A stretch of DNA of 23,289 nt, from contig DNXT01000442.1 of the NCBI GenBank assembly GCA_003505795.1, forward strand, positions 1 to 23,289, read 5' to 3'. A program made the position numbers and the translations under genes. The notes beneath the pieces were generated by a model. The model ran no database searches. It was not told the origin of the DNA and saw only the letters and a list, made by a program, of their open reading frames with translations. This stretch comes from Lysobacteraceae bacterium (lineage in GTDB: Bacteria > Pseudomonadota > Gammaproteobacteria > Xanthomonadales > Xanthomonadaceae). Of this stretch, positions 1 through 10,743 are shown piece after piece (the stretch's first letter is position 1; each line of letters begins with the position of its first letter).

Positions 1-1173
1 CAGCACCGGGCCGAAGATCTCCTCCTGCGCGATCCGCATGTCCGGCGTCACGCCGGAGAACACCGTCGGTTGCGCGAAGAAGCCACGTTCCAGCCCGGCC
101 GGCCGGCCGGGCCCGCCGCAGACCAGCCGGGCGCCCTCGTCGATGCCGGCCGCGATCATTTCCTGCACGCGGGCGAACTGCGCGGCGTTGGCGATCGGAC
201 CCATGGTCGAGCCTTCCTCGCGCGGGTCGCCGACCTTGATGCCCGCCACCGCCGCCCGGGCCAGCGCTTCCACTTCGGCCAGGCGCGAGGCGGGCACCAG
301 CATGCGCGTGGGGGCGCTGCACGACTGGCCGACGTTGCGCATGCCCGCCAGCACGCCCTTGGCGACGCCGTTGTCGAAGTCGGCATCGTCCAGGAACAGG
401 TTGGGCGACTTGCCGCCGAGTTCCTGCACCACGCGCTTGACCGTCGCCGCGGCCGCCTGCGCGACCAGCACGCCGGCGCGGGTCGAGCCGGTGATGGAGA
501 CCATGTCCACGTCCGGATGCGCGGCCAGCGCCGCGCCCACGACCTCGCCGCGGCCGCCCACCAGGTTGAATACGCCGGCCGGCACCCCTGCGTCGTGCAT
601 GACCTGCGCGAACAGCTGCGCGCTGTAGGGCGACAGCTCGCTGGGCTTGAGCACGACGCAGCAGCCGGCCGCGATCGCCGGCGCGACCTTGGCGGTGATC
701 TGGTAGAGCGGCCAGTTCCACGGGGTGATCAGCGCGCAGGCGCCGATCGGCTCCTTCGCCGTGGCGATGCCGCCCTCGCCGGAAACGAAGGCGTAGCGTC
801 GCAGCACCTCCATCTGCACGCGGACGTGCTCGATGGCGTAGGGCACCTGGGTCACCCGGGCGAAGCCGCGCGGGGCTCCCATCTCGGCAGTGATGGCCTG
901 CGCGAACAGTTCCGCGCGCTCCTCCAGCAGCGCCAGGATGCGCCCGAGCAGCGCCAGCCGTTCCTCCACGCTGCTGTGCGAGAACGCCTCGAACGCGTGC
1001 CGGGCGGCGGCCACGGCGAGATCGACGTCCTGCACGGAGCCGGCGGCGACGTGCCCGAGGACGTCCTCGGTGGCCGGATCGACGACGGCGATCCGGGGCG
1101 CGTCGGCGCGGTCGTGCCATTGGCCGTCGATGTAGAACCGGAAGTCGTTGTTCGCTGCGATGTGAGCTGCCAT
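1..1173 (-). CDS. Aldehyde dehydrogenase, NAD(P)-dependent (C-terminus beyond window)
   Basis: Oxidises an aldehyde to its carboxylic acid with NAD(P)+ in the cytoplasm. The reading frame is open from an ATG at 1173 to the window edge, giving 391 residues of a family that usually has about 480-500. The ALDH signatures are clear: an oxyanion-hole segment TPWNWP, the general-base Glu251 in QELGGKSPN, and the nucleophile Cys285 in GQSCSAPTR. The Glu-Cys distance of 34 matches the family. The last visible residues, QEEIFGPVL, are the usual motif near the cofactor site. The start lies 14 bases after the cupin stop, with GGGAA about six bases upstream, so the two genes are very likely co-transcribed. 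With an aminotransferase nearby, a role in oxidising an aminoaldehyde from polyamine or omega-amino-acid breakdown is plausible. The substrate cannot be read from the sequence. Confidence 0.95.
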   Translation of the reverse strand, partial: MAAHIAANNDFRFYIDGQWHDRADAPRIAVVDPATEDVLGHVAAGSVQDVDLAVAAARHAFEAFSHSSVEERLALLGRILALLEERAELFAQAITAEMGAPRGFARVTQVPYAIEHVRVQMEVLRRYAFVSGEGGIATAKEPIGACALITPWNWPLYQITAKVAPAIAAGCCVVLKPSELSPYSAQLFAQVMHDAGVPAGVFNLVGGRGEVVGAALAAHPDVDMVSITGSTRAGVLVAQAAAATVKRVVQELGGKSPNLFLDDADFDNGVAKGVLAGMRNVGQSCSAPTRMLVPASRLAEVEALARAAVAGIKVGDPREEGSTMGPIANAAQFARVQEMIAAGIDEGARLVCGGPGRPAGLERGFFAQPTVFSGVTPDMRIAQEEIFGPVL

Positions 1174-1187
1174 GGCGTTCCCGTGCG

Positions 1188-1541
1188 TCAGGCCGTGACC
1201 CACACCTTGCGCACGGTCTCGAGGGTGCGCCAGGTGCCGATGTAGCCGGGCTTCATGATGAAACAGTCGCCGGCCCGGTAGATCACCGGCGGCCGGCCGG
1301 CCTCGGTGATCTCCGCCACGCCGGACAGGATCAGGCAGAACTCCCAGGTCTCGCCCTTGATCGAGTGGTTGACGCCGGGCGTGGACTCGAACACGCCGGC
1401 GCGGACCTTGCCGTCCTTGGCGCTGTCGATGTCCCAGTTGCGGCAGACGATGTCGCCCTCGATGACGCGCTCGGCCGGCGGCCGGTATTCGCGCGGCTCG
1501 CCGAGGTTGTCGAAGTCGAAGGAGACCAGGAGTTCTGACAT
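1188..1541 (-). CDS. Small cupin-domain protein (Cupin_3 / ureidoglycine aminohydrolase-like)
   Basis: A 117-residue single-domain cupin. A beta-barrel core is indicated by WEFCLILSG followed by G-rich turns, AGDCFIMKPG and GTWRTLETVRKVWV. The closing W-x(3)-ET-x-RK-x-W pattern is typical of the Cupin_3 (DUF861) family, which includes ureidoglycine aminohydrolase domains. Metal-ligand residues are sparse, since the usual His pair is mostly replaced, so catalytic activity is uncertain. Stand-alone cupins of this type often sit beside aldehyde dehydrogenase and FAD oxidoreductase genes in amine-catabolic clusters and may bind or process an intermediate. It is the first gene of a likely two-gene transcript with the aldehyde dehydrogenase. 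The start at 1541 follows a 139-base gap that must hold its promoter. Confidence 0.85.
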   Translation of the reverse strand: MSELLVSFDFDNLGEPREYRPPAERVIEGDIVCRNWDIDSAKDGKVRAGVFESTPGVNHSIKGETWEFCLILSGVAEITEAGRPPVIYRAGDCFIMKPGYIGTWRTLETVRKVWVTA

Positions 1542-1646
1542 GCGGATGGCCCTGCCGGGAGCGTGTTGCCTGGCTTCCTATGCTAGGGACGGGCCCGCGG
1601 AATTGGTGCCGAAGCGACCGCCGGCGGCGGCGGAAAATGCGCGATT

Positions 1647-1680
1647 GCCGCTTCCCCGCAGTGCAATCTGCCGGGGCGGC
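1647..1680 (-). terminator. Imperfect GC hairpin just after the Lrp-type regulator
   Basis: The arms gccgc..ccccgcag and ctgccggggcggc form an imperfect, bulged GC-rich stem immediately after the regulator's stop codon. Read on the minus strand it is followed about a dozen bases later by a short TTTT. It could end the regulator transcript before the cupin promoter. The bulges and the distance to the T run make this a weak call. Confidence 0.35.
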
Positions 1681-2175
1681 TCAGGGCATAGGCGGGAACA
1701 GCCGTTCGATCGGGTAGTGGGTCTTGATGAAGGGCGTCTTGATGACGATGTAGCTGAAGTACTTCTCGATGCCGATGTTGCGTTCGAGCAGGTCCTCCAT
1801 CACCGACTGGTAGTGGTTGACGCCGCGCGCGACGAACTTGAGCAGGTAGTCGTAGCCGCCGCTGACCAGGTGGCACTCGATCACCTCGTCGACGTTGCGC
1901 ACCGCGTTCTCGAAGCGCACGAAGTCCTGGCGATGATGGTCGGCCAGGGTGATCTCGGTGAACACGGTGAGGGTGTCGCCCAGCTTGGCCAGATCCAGTT
2001 GCGCGGCGTAGCCGGTGATGTAGCCGGCCTGCTCCAGGCGCTTGACCCGGATCAGGCACGGACTCGGCGACAGGCTGACCGCCTCGGCCAGGTCGACGTT
2101 GGTGATGCGTCCCTGCTTCTGCAGATGGCCGAGGATGCGCAGGTCGATGCGGTCGAGCTTGATGGGGCCGGTCAC
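1681..2175 (-). CDS. Lrp/AsnC-family transcriptional regulator
   Basis: A 164-residue protein starting at a GTG codon (2175). The start is supported because the family N-terminus, LDRIDLRILGHLQKQGRI, follows at residue 7. Residues 7-65 form the AsnC-type helix-turn-helix, with the recognition region LSPSPCLIRVKRLEQAGYI. Residues 70-150 form the RAM/ligand-binding domain, with the typical V-x-E-C-x-x-V-x-G-x-x-D-Y-L-L pattern (VIECHLVSGGYDYLLKF). Length and architecture are normal for Lrp. Such proteins form dimers or higher oligomers and sense an amino acid or related metabolite. It lies between the aminotransferase (85 bases upstream) and the cupin/aldehyde dehydrogenase pair and is co-directional with both. 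A role as local regulator of this catabolic set is the natural inference, with an unknown effector. Confidence 0.95.
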   Translation of the reverse strand: MTGPIKLDRIDLRILGHLQKQGRITNVDLAEAVSLSPSPCLIRVKRLEQAGYITGYAAQLDLAKLGDTLTVFTEITLADHHRQDFVRFENAVRNVDEVIECHLVSGGYDYLLKFVARGVNHYQSVMEDLLERNIGIEKYFSYIVIKTPFIKTHYPIERLFPPMP

Positions 2176-2260
2176 GGGAGTCTCGCGCAGGAGTGAAGCG
2201 GAACCGCCCGATTGTGTTGAGCGCCCGCGACAGGGTCAACTCTGCACCGCATCGTCGCGC

Positions 2261-3667
2261 TCAACCGGCCAGCGCCGCGCGCACTTCCGGCGCGGCCAGC
2301 ACCTGGTCCAGCGTCTTCCTCAGGCGCACGCCCATCAGTTCGCACTCGGTCTCGGTCAGGCACAGGGCAGGCGCGAAGCCGAGGATGTTGTCGGCGAAGG
2401 CACGGAAGATCAGCCCGTTGCGGTAGCCGGCCTCGGCCAGGCGTTCGGGCAGCTTCAACGCCGGGTCGAAGCCGCGCTTGACCGCCTTGTCGCTGACCAG
2501 TTCCAGCGCGCCGAGCAGGCCGCGGTAGCGCGCGTCGCCGACCAGAGGGTGACCGCGCAGGCCGTCGAGCACGGCGGCGAAGGCCGGGGCGAGCTTTTGC
2601 CCGTTGGCCAGGATGCCTTCCTCCTCGTACAGCCGGATCACCTCCAGCGCGACGGCGGCGGCCACCGGATGCGCCGAATAGGTGGCGCCGTGGCCGATCA
2701 CCGCGCCGGCCGGGGCGCCGTCGGCGATGCCGGCGTAGACCTTCTCCGAGACCAGCGTGGCGCCCATCGGCACGTAGCCGGAGGTCAGGCCCTTGGCGAT
2801 GGTCATCAGGTCCGGTTCCACGCCTTCGTCCGCGCAGGCGAACATCGGGCCGGTGCGGCCGAAGCCGGTGATGACCTCGTCCACGACGAACAGGATGTCC
2901 AGTTCGCGCGCGGTGTCGGCCATCGCCTTGAGCCAGCCGCGCGGCGGCACGATCACCCCGCCCGAGCCCTGGACCGGTTCGCAGAAGAACGCGGCGACGC
3001 TGTCCGCGCCCAGCTCGGCGACCTTGGCGCGCAGTGCGGCGGTGGAGGCGGCGATCAGCGCCTGCGGGTCGTCGCCGTGCTCGCTGCGGTAGGGATTGGG
3101 CGAGGGCAGGTAGTGCTGGTGCGGCAGCGGCAGGTCGAAGCCGCGGTGGAAGCTGGGCAATGCGGTCAGCCCGGCGCCGGTGCTGGAGGAACCGTGGTAG
3201 CCGCGCTCGAGCGCGATGAAGTGCTTCTTGCGCGGACGCCCGGTGTTGTTGTGGTACTGCACGATGAAGCGGATCGCCGCATCCACCGCCTCCGAGCCGC
3301 CGAGGGTGAGGTAGGCATGGTCCAGCGTGCCGGGGGCCAGTTGCGTCAGCTTGGCGGCCAGGCGGATCGCCGGCTCGCTGCCGTAGTGGAAGTAGCCGGT
3401 GGCGTAGGGCAGCTTGCGCATCTGCCGGGCGGCGGCCTCGACCACGCTGTCGCGGCCGTAGCCGACGTTGACGCACCACAGCCCGGCGAAGGCGTCCAGC
3501 AACTTGTTGCCGTCGGCGTCCCACAGCCAGCAGCCCTGGCCGGATTCGAGCACGTTGACGCCATGGGCCTCGTGCTGGCGCCAGGCCGCGACCGGGTGGA
3601 TCAGGTGGTCGCGGTCGAGTTCGCGCAGCGTGGGCGTGGAGGAGGATGAGCGGGAAGCGGGCAGCAT
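2261..3667 (-). CDS. Class III PLP-dependent aminotransferase (SpuC / omega-amine transaminase type)
   Basis: A full-length 468-residue fold-type I aminotransferase. Asp263 in VVDEVITGFGRTG would contact the pyridine nitrogen of PLP, and Lys292 in MTIAKGLTSGYVPMGA is the Schiff-base lysine. The upstream LTLGGSEAVDAAIR and ERGYHGSS segments are family landmarks. The WxxH-x-HG-like N-terminal region (AAWRQHEAHG) and the YHNNTGRP stretch resemble putrescine--pyruvate, beta-alanine--pyruvate and omega-amine transaminases. These move an amino group from a terminal amine to pyruvate or another keto acid, giving an aldehyde that an aldehyde dehydrogenase can oxidise. The ALDH encoded downstream fits that sequence of steps. 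The start at 3667 gives a short disordered Ser-rich leader before the conserved region. The exact amine donor is not determinable here. Confidence 0.93.
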   Translation of the reverse strand: MLPASRSSSSTPTLRELDRDHLIHPVAAWRQHEAHGVNVLESGQGCWLWDADGNKLLDAFAGLWCVNVGYGRDSVVEAAARQMRKLPYATGYFHYGSEPAIRLAAKLTQLAPGTLDHAYLTLGGSEAVDAAIRFIVQYHNNTGRPRKKHFIALERGYHGSSSTGAGLTALPSFHRGFDLPLPHQHYLPSPNPYRSEHGDDPQALIAASTAALRAKVAELGADSVAAFFCEPVQGSGGVIVPPRGWLKAMADTARELDILFVVDEVITGFGRTGPMFACADEGVEPDLMTIAKGLTSGYVPMGATLVSEKVYAGIADGAPAGAVIGHGATYSAHPVAAAVALEVIRLYEEEGILANGQKLAPAFAAVLDGLRGHPLVGDARYRGLLGALELVSDKAVKRGFDPALKLPERLAEAGYRNGLIFRAFADNILGFAPALCLTETECELMGVRLRKTLDQVLAAPEVRAALAG

Positions 3668-3913
3668 GTTTCCGTACCTTGCGGGGGATTCGGGCGCGAC
3701 CGCGCGCGGATGCGATGCGCGGTCGGCGGACGCGGCCAGCTTAGGCGCGCGGCGCGAGCGGATGCTGCCGGTTTTGCCGGCGCGTGGACGTGCGAATGCG
3801 GTTGTTCGGCGGAGCGCGGCAGATTATGCGGCGATGTCGGCCGGCATGGCGCTGCGCCGGACATGGGCACGCCGAATATCGACAAGCGAAAAACAACCCG
3901 ATACGCTGCGGCG
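3668..3913. promoter_or_regulatory. Divergent intergenic region between the aminotransferase and the metal block
   Basis: About 245 bases separate the minus-strand aminotransferase from the plus-strand metal genes, so promoters for both directions should lie here. An A-rich patch, gcgaaaaacaacccgatacg (about 3886-3905), lies just before the small His-rich gene. I see no clear -35/-10 pair and no recognisable metalloregulator palindrome. Confidence 0.4.
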
Positions 3914-4282
3914 ATGCCTGGATTCGCCTCGCCCGTCCTTCGTCTCCTGCGCGCCAGCCTGCTGGCGTTGCTGGTGTTGGGCGTGATGGTGCGGCCGGTG
4001 CTGAACCAGGTCGGCGAGCTTCACCAGATCGAGCACATGGCCGCCGAAGTGGCCGAGCACGGGCATGCCCATCCCGGCCAGGATGCCCCCGATCCCGCCC
4101 CCGACCACATGAAAGGGGCCCATGGCCTGATGCACCAGACCGACGCCGGCTTCTCCGCGGACGTCTGGCCCATCTGGAACCTGCCTTCCGCCGTCTTGCC
4201 GGAATCCGTGCTGCCGATGGCCAAGTTGGCCGCGGTGCCTTTGCAACGCCTCACGACCCCTTTTCGCCCTCCGATCGTCTGA
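3914..4282 (+). CDS. Small His-rich membrane-anchored protein upstream of czcC (CzcI-like position)
   Basis: A predicted 122-residue protein. Residues about 8-30 (VLRLLRASLLALLVLGVMVR) form one hydrophobic segment that could be a signal anchor. It is followed by a segment with eight histidines within roughly forty residues, including EHGHAH, with nearby Asp and Glu. This composition suggests periplasmic binding of divalent metal. Its place directly before czcC matches that of small accessory or regulatory proteins such as CzcI in other czc operons, but I do not see convincing sequence similarity to CzcI. An in-frame ATG at 3863 would add 17 residues. I prefer 3914 because it places the hydrophobic segment at the N-terminus, although neither start has a clear ribosome site. 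The gap to czcC is 68 bases and contains a small hairpin. Confidence 0.65.
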   Translation: MPGFASPVLRLLRASLLALLVLGVMVRPVLNQVGELHQIEHMAAEVAEHGHAHPGQDAPDPAPDHMKGAHGLMHQTDAGFSADVWPIWNLPSAVLPESVLPMAKLAAVPLQRLTTPFRPPIV

Positions 4283-4292
4283 CGCTCGTCGT

Positions 4293-4313
4293 GGCCGCGC
4301 TTCGCTAGCGGCC
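4293..4313 (+). repeat. Small hairpin between the His-rich gene and czcC
   Basis: GGCCGC and GCGGCC form a six-base-pair perfect stem around a nine-base loop, in the leader of czcC. It has no T run. It could adjust transcript stability or expression between the first small gene and the pump genes, or be incidental in GC-rich DNA. Confidence 0.35.
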
Positions 4314-4350
4314 TGATCCGTGCTGTCTGTCCAACGACCGGAGAATTTCC

Positions 4351-5601
4351 GTGAAATTGCGTTATTTGTGGGCCCTGGCTGTTGCCGGGTCCTGCGGCGG
4401 CGTCCCGTGGGCGCGCGCTGCCGAACCCTTGCGCCTCGAGGAAGCAATCGGGCGCGCCCTGGCTTCCAATCCCGTACTGGTGGCGGAGGCGGCGCAACTG
4501 CGTGCAGTCGATATCCATGCCCAGCATGAGGGGTTGCCGCCGCCCTACGTAGTGGGTGGGGAACTGGAGAACGTCGGCGGAACCGGGGAGGTCAGCGGCG
4601 CCCGCTCGGCCGAGACCACCCTGCGGATCGGTCGGGTGATTGAGCTGGGGGGCAAACGAGCCGCCCGCCAGGCCCTGGGCCGGGCCGAAGTGGCCCAGCA
4701 ACGGAGCGCGGCTGACGCCGCCCGGATCGAAGTGGCCAGCCGTGCCACCGCCCGCTTCATCGAGGTCGTGGCCGACCAGCAGCGGCTGGTGCAGGCCGAC
4801 GAACGCGTGCGGCAGGCCGAGCGCACCCGGCGCGTGGTCGCGTCGTGGGTCGCGGCCGCCCGCAACCCCGAGTCCGACCTGCGCGCGGCCGAAATCGCAT
4901 TGGCGGACGCGGAACTGGCGCGCGAGCACGCCGAGCACGAGCTGACCAGTGCACGGACGAGCCTGGCGGCCACCTGGGGGGCGTTGTCGCCGGACTTCGA
5001 GGCCGTTGCCGGGAACCTGGCGGAGCTGCCCGCCGTGGAGCCCTTCGAGGCATTGGCCGCCCGCCTGCCCGATACCCTGGAGCAGCGGGCCCTGCTGATG
5101 GAAGAGCGAATCGTGCAGGCGCGCCGTCATGTCGCCGAGGCCAGCCGCAAGCCGGACGTGAACGTCAGCCTGGGGGTTCGCCGGCTGGAAGGATCCGACG
5201 ACCAGGGACTGGTGATGTCCGTGTCGGTGCCGTTGGGCAACAGGCCACGCGCGGCCTATTCCATCGCCGAAGCCGATGCCCAACTGGCGGCCCTGGCAGC
5301 GCGCCGCGATGCCGGACGGCTCGAACGCCACCAGGCCCTGTTCGAGAAATACCAGGAACTCAAGCATGCGCGCACCGAGTCGGAATCGTTGCGCGAACGC
5401 ATGCTGCCCAAGGCCGAGCAGGCGTTCGCGTTCACGCGCAGAGGTTTCGAAGCCGGCCGCTTCTCCTTCCTGGCGCTCGCGCAAGCCGAGAAAACGCTCT
5501 TTGATCTGCGCGCGCGTGACGTCGAAGCCACTGCCCGCTACCACACGCTGCTGGTCGAGGTCGATCGCCTCACCGCCACCGTCCAGGACACCACGCCATG
5601 A
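4351..5601 (+). CDS. czcC: CzcC-type outer membrane factor (TolC family)
   Basis: The outer-membrane channel of a tripartite heavy-metal efflux pump, 416 residues, normal for CzcC. It starts at a GTG (4351) with GGAG seven bases upstream. The N-terminus is a signal peptide ending near WARAAEP. The mature part begins with LRLEEAIGRALASNPVLVAEA, the usual start of the first outer-membrane efflux repeat. Long Ala/Arg/Glu-rich helical stretches (about residues 100-215 and 305-400) correspond to the two coiled-coil hairpin halves. The second repeat contains RRGFEAGRFSFLALAQAEKTL, a typical OEP motif. Its stop overlaps the czcB start by four bases (ATGA), implying translational coupling. It should form a trimeric channel with the CzcB and CzcA products encoded downstream. 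Confidence 0.93.
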   Translation: MKLRYLWALAVAGSCGGVPWARAAEPLRLEEAIGRALASNPVLVAEAAQLRAVDIHAQHEGLPPPYVVGGELENVGGTGEVSGARSAETTLRIGRVIELGGKRAARQALGRAEVAQQRSAADAARIEVASRATARFIEVVADQQRLVQADERVRQAERTRRVVASWVAAARNPESDLRAAEIALADAELAREHAEHELTSARTSLAATWGALSPDFEAVAGNLAELPAVEPFEALAARLPDTLEQRALLMEERIVQARRHVAEASRKPDVNVSLGVRRLEGSDDQGLVMSVSVPLGNRPRAAYSIAEADAQLAALAARRDAGRLERHQALFEKYQELKHARTESESLRERMLPKAEQAFAFTRRGFEAGRFSFLALAQAEKTLFDLRARDVEATARYHTLLVEVDRLTATVQDTTP

Positions 5602-6833
5602 ACCGCCGTCTGATTCTGCTTCTGTTCCCCCTGTTGCTTGTCGCCTGCGGCGGCGCGCCAGGCCCCGCCAGCCAAGGCGAAGCGGCCGGAGCCGCCCAGG
5701 CTTCTGCCGACTACGAACGCGGCCCGCATCGTGGGCGCATGCTGCGCGATGACGATTTCGCGCTGGAAATCACCATATTCGAAACCAACGTGCCCCCGCA
5801 GTTCCGGCTGTATGCCTACCAGAACGACAAACCGTTGCCCGCAAACAGTGTGGTACCGACGATCACGCTCAAGCGGCTGGATGGCGAGGTCAACACTTTC
5901 AGTTTCAAGCCCGAGGGCGATCACCTGACCGGCAACGGCACCGTGATCGAGCCGCACTCCTTCGATGTCGAGGTGAAGGCCGAGCATGCCGGTAAATCGC
6001 ATGCCTGGAAATACGCCTCCTACGAAGGCCGGACCACGATCCCGGCCAAAGCGGCCAAGGACGCGGGCGTGGTCGTCGAGCCGGCGGGTCCGGCGCTCAT
6101 CCGCGACACCGTGCAACTGATGGGCAACGTGGCGGTGGATGCCGACCGGCTCGCACAGGTCAAGGCGCGTTTCCCCGGCATCGTTCGTGCGGTGCATGTC
6201 CAGCAGGGCCAGCGGGTCAGGCGCGGGCAGGCACTGGTGACCGTGGAAGGCAACGACAGCATGCGCAGCTACGCGGTCGCCGCGCCGTTCGACGGCGTCG
6301 TGCTGAGCCGGCCGACCAACGTCGGCGACGTGGCCGACGGCAACATGCTGGTCGAACTGGCGAATCTGTCCGAGGTGTGGATCGAACTGCGCGCCATCGG
6401 CGCGGACGCGGAGAAGATCGCGCCCGGGCAGAAAGTGAGCATCCATTCGGCGACGGGAGAGAGTAGCGCCGAGGGCGTAATCCGGACCTTGTTGCCGGTG
6501 GCCTCCGGACAGAGCGTGGTGGCTCGCGCCAGCCTCCCCAATCCCGAAGGGCGTTGGCGTCCGGGCATGGCCGTGTCCGCCGAAATCACCATCGCCGCGC
6601 GCGAGGTGCCGCTGGCGGTGAAGGAATCGGGCCTGCAGCGTTTCCGCGACTTCACCGTGGTCTTCGCGCAGGTCGGCGACACCTACGAGGTACGGATGCT
6701 CGAACTCGGGGCGCGCGATGGCGAGTACGCCGAAGTGCTTGGCGGACTGAAACCCGGCACGCCTTACGCCACCGAGCAGAGCTTCCTGATCAAGGCCGAC
6801 ATCGACAAGTCCGGCGCCAGCCACGACCACTGA
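5598..6833 (+). CDS. czcB: CzcB-type periplasmic adaptor, probable lipoprotein, without the usual helical hairpin
   Basis: The membrane fusion protein linking the RND pump to the outer-membrane channel, 411 residues. The N-terminus is a lipoprotein signal with lipobox LVAC (Cys17), so it is probably anchored in the inner membrane. Residues about 40-130 form a beta-rich domain starting PHRGRML, common in heavy-metal adaptors. The lipoyl domain has its first half around residues 187-217 (FPGIVRAVHVQQGQRVRRGQ) and its second half from about residue 225 (YAVAAPFDGVVLSRPTNVGD). Only about seven residues (GNDSMRS) separate the halves, where classical adaptors carry a long alpha-helical hairpin. The beta-barrel and membrane-proximal domains follow to the end. 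It is coupled to czcC (four-base overlap) and lies ten bases before czcA. Confidence 0.92.
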   Translation: MNRRLILLLFPLLLVACGGAPGPASQGEAAGAAQASADYERGPHRGRMLRDDDFALEITIFETNVPPQFRLYAYQNDKPLPANSVVPTITLKRLDGEVNTFSFKPEGDHLTGNGTVIEPHSFDVEVKAEHAGKSHAWKYASYEGRTTIPAKAAKDAGVVVEPAGPALIRDTVQLMGNVAVDADRLAQVKARFPGIVRAVHVQQGQRVRRGQALVTVEGNDSMRSYAVAAPFDGVVLSRPTNVGDVADGNMLVELANLSEVWIELRAIGADAEKIAPGQKVSIHSATGESSAEGVIRTLLPVASGQSVVARASLPNPEGRWRPGMAVSAEITIAAREVPLAVKESGLQRFRDFTVVFAQVGDTYEVRMLELGARDGEYAEVLGGLKPGTPYATEQSFLIKADIDKSGASHDH

Positions 6834-6843
6834 GGACGCCGAC

Positions 6844-9998
<3,155 letters not shown>

Positions 9999-10002
<4 letters not shown>

Positions 10003-10730
10003 GCGCTCCGGGCTTTTTCCCGACGAAGCAGGTTTTCTGGCACGACTGGCGCAGACTGGCCGCCCGGTTGCCGCTCCTGGCCCTTTCGATGTTTCCCCTG
10101 GCGGCGTTCGCCCATGGCGTCAGCGAAGGCGACCAGGCGTTCCTGGAGCAAAGCTCCGGGCGGCAACTGGTGGCATTCGCCTATCTGGGCGCCAAGCACA
10201 TGTTCACCGGCTACGACCACCTGCTGTTCCTGCTCGGGGTGGTGTTCTTCCTGTACCGCATGCGCGACGTGGGGATCTACGTCACCTTGTTCGCGCTCGG
10301 CCACAGCGCGACGCTGCTGCTCGGCGTGCTGGGGGGCTTCCACGTCAATGCCTACGCGGTCGACGCGATCATCGGCCTGTCGGTGGTCTACAAGGCGCTG
10401 GACAACCTAGGTGCGTTCCGGCGCTGGTTCGGCTTCCAGCCGAACATCAAGGCGGCGGTGCTGGTCTTCGGCCTGTTCCATGGACTAGGCCTGGCGACCA
10501 AGCTGCAGGACTTCTCGCTGTCGCGCACTGGCCTGGTGGCCAACATGCTGGCCTTCAACGTCGGCGTGGAGATCGGGCAAATGCTCGCGCTGGCGGCGAT
10601 CCTCATCGCGATGGGTTTTTGGCGTCGCTCGCCGGCCTTCGGCCGTCAGGCGTTCGCGGCCAACGGCGTGCTCATGAGCGCTGGCTTCCTCCTGATCGGC
10701 TACCAGCTGGCCGGCTATTTCGTTTCCTGA
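9999..10730 (+). CDS. HupE/UreJ-family membrane protein, copy 1
   Basis: A 243-residue integral membrane protein starting at an ATG that overlaps the czcA stop (ATGA). A signal-like segment ends at FAHGVSEGD, leaving His39 close to the mature N-terminus. His67, Asp73 and His74 lie in AKHMFTGYDHLLFLLG, His102 in LGHSATLL and His161 in GLFHGLGLA, all placed at or in hydrophobic helices, about six in all. These are the hallmark residues of the HupE/UreJ family, whose studied members move nickel (HupE) or are linked to urease metal supply. No hydrogenase or urease gene is present, and tight coupling to czcA points to a broader divalent-metal role. The direction of transport is unknown. It shares most of its core sequence with the protein at 18636-19361. 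Confidence 0.93.
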
Positions 10731-10743
10731 TGGAGAACTGTCC

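Noticed and set aside
2042..3649. 535-codon plus-strand frame opposite the aminotransferase
   Set aside because: Repetitive Arg/Gly/Gln/Ala translation without motifs; the opposite strand encodes an intact PLP enzyme with its lysine and aspartate in place.
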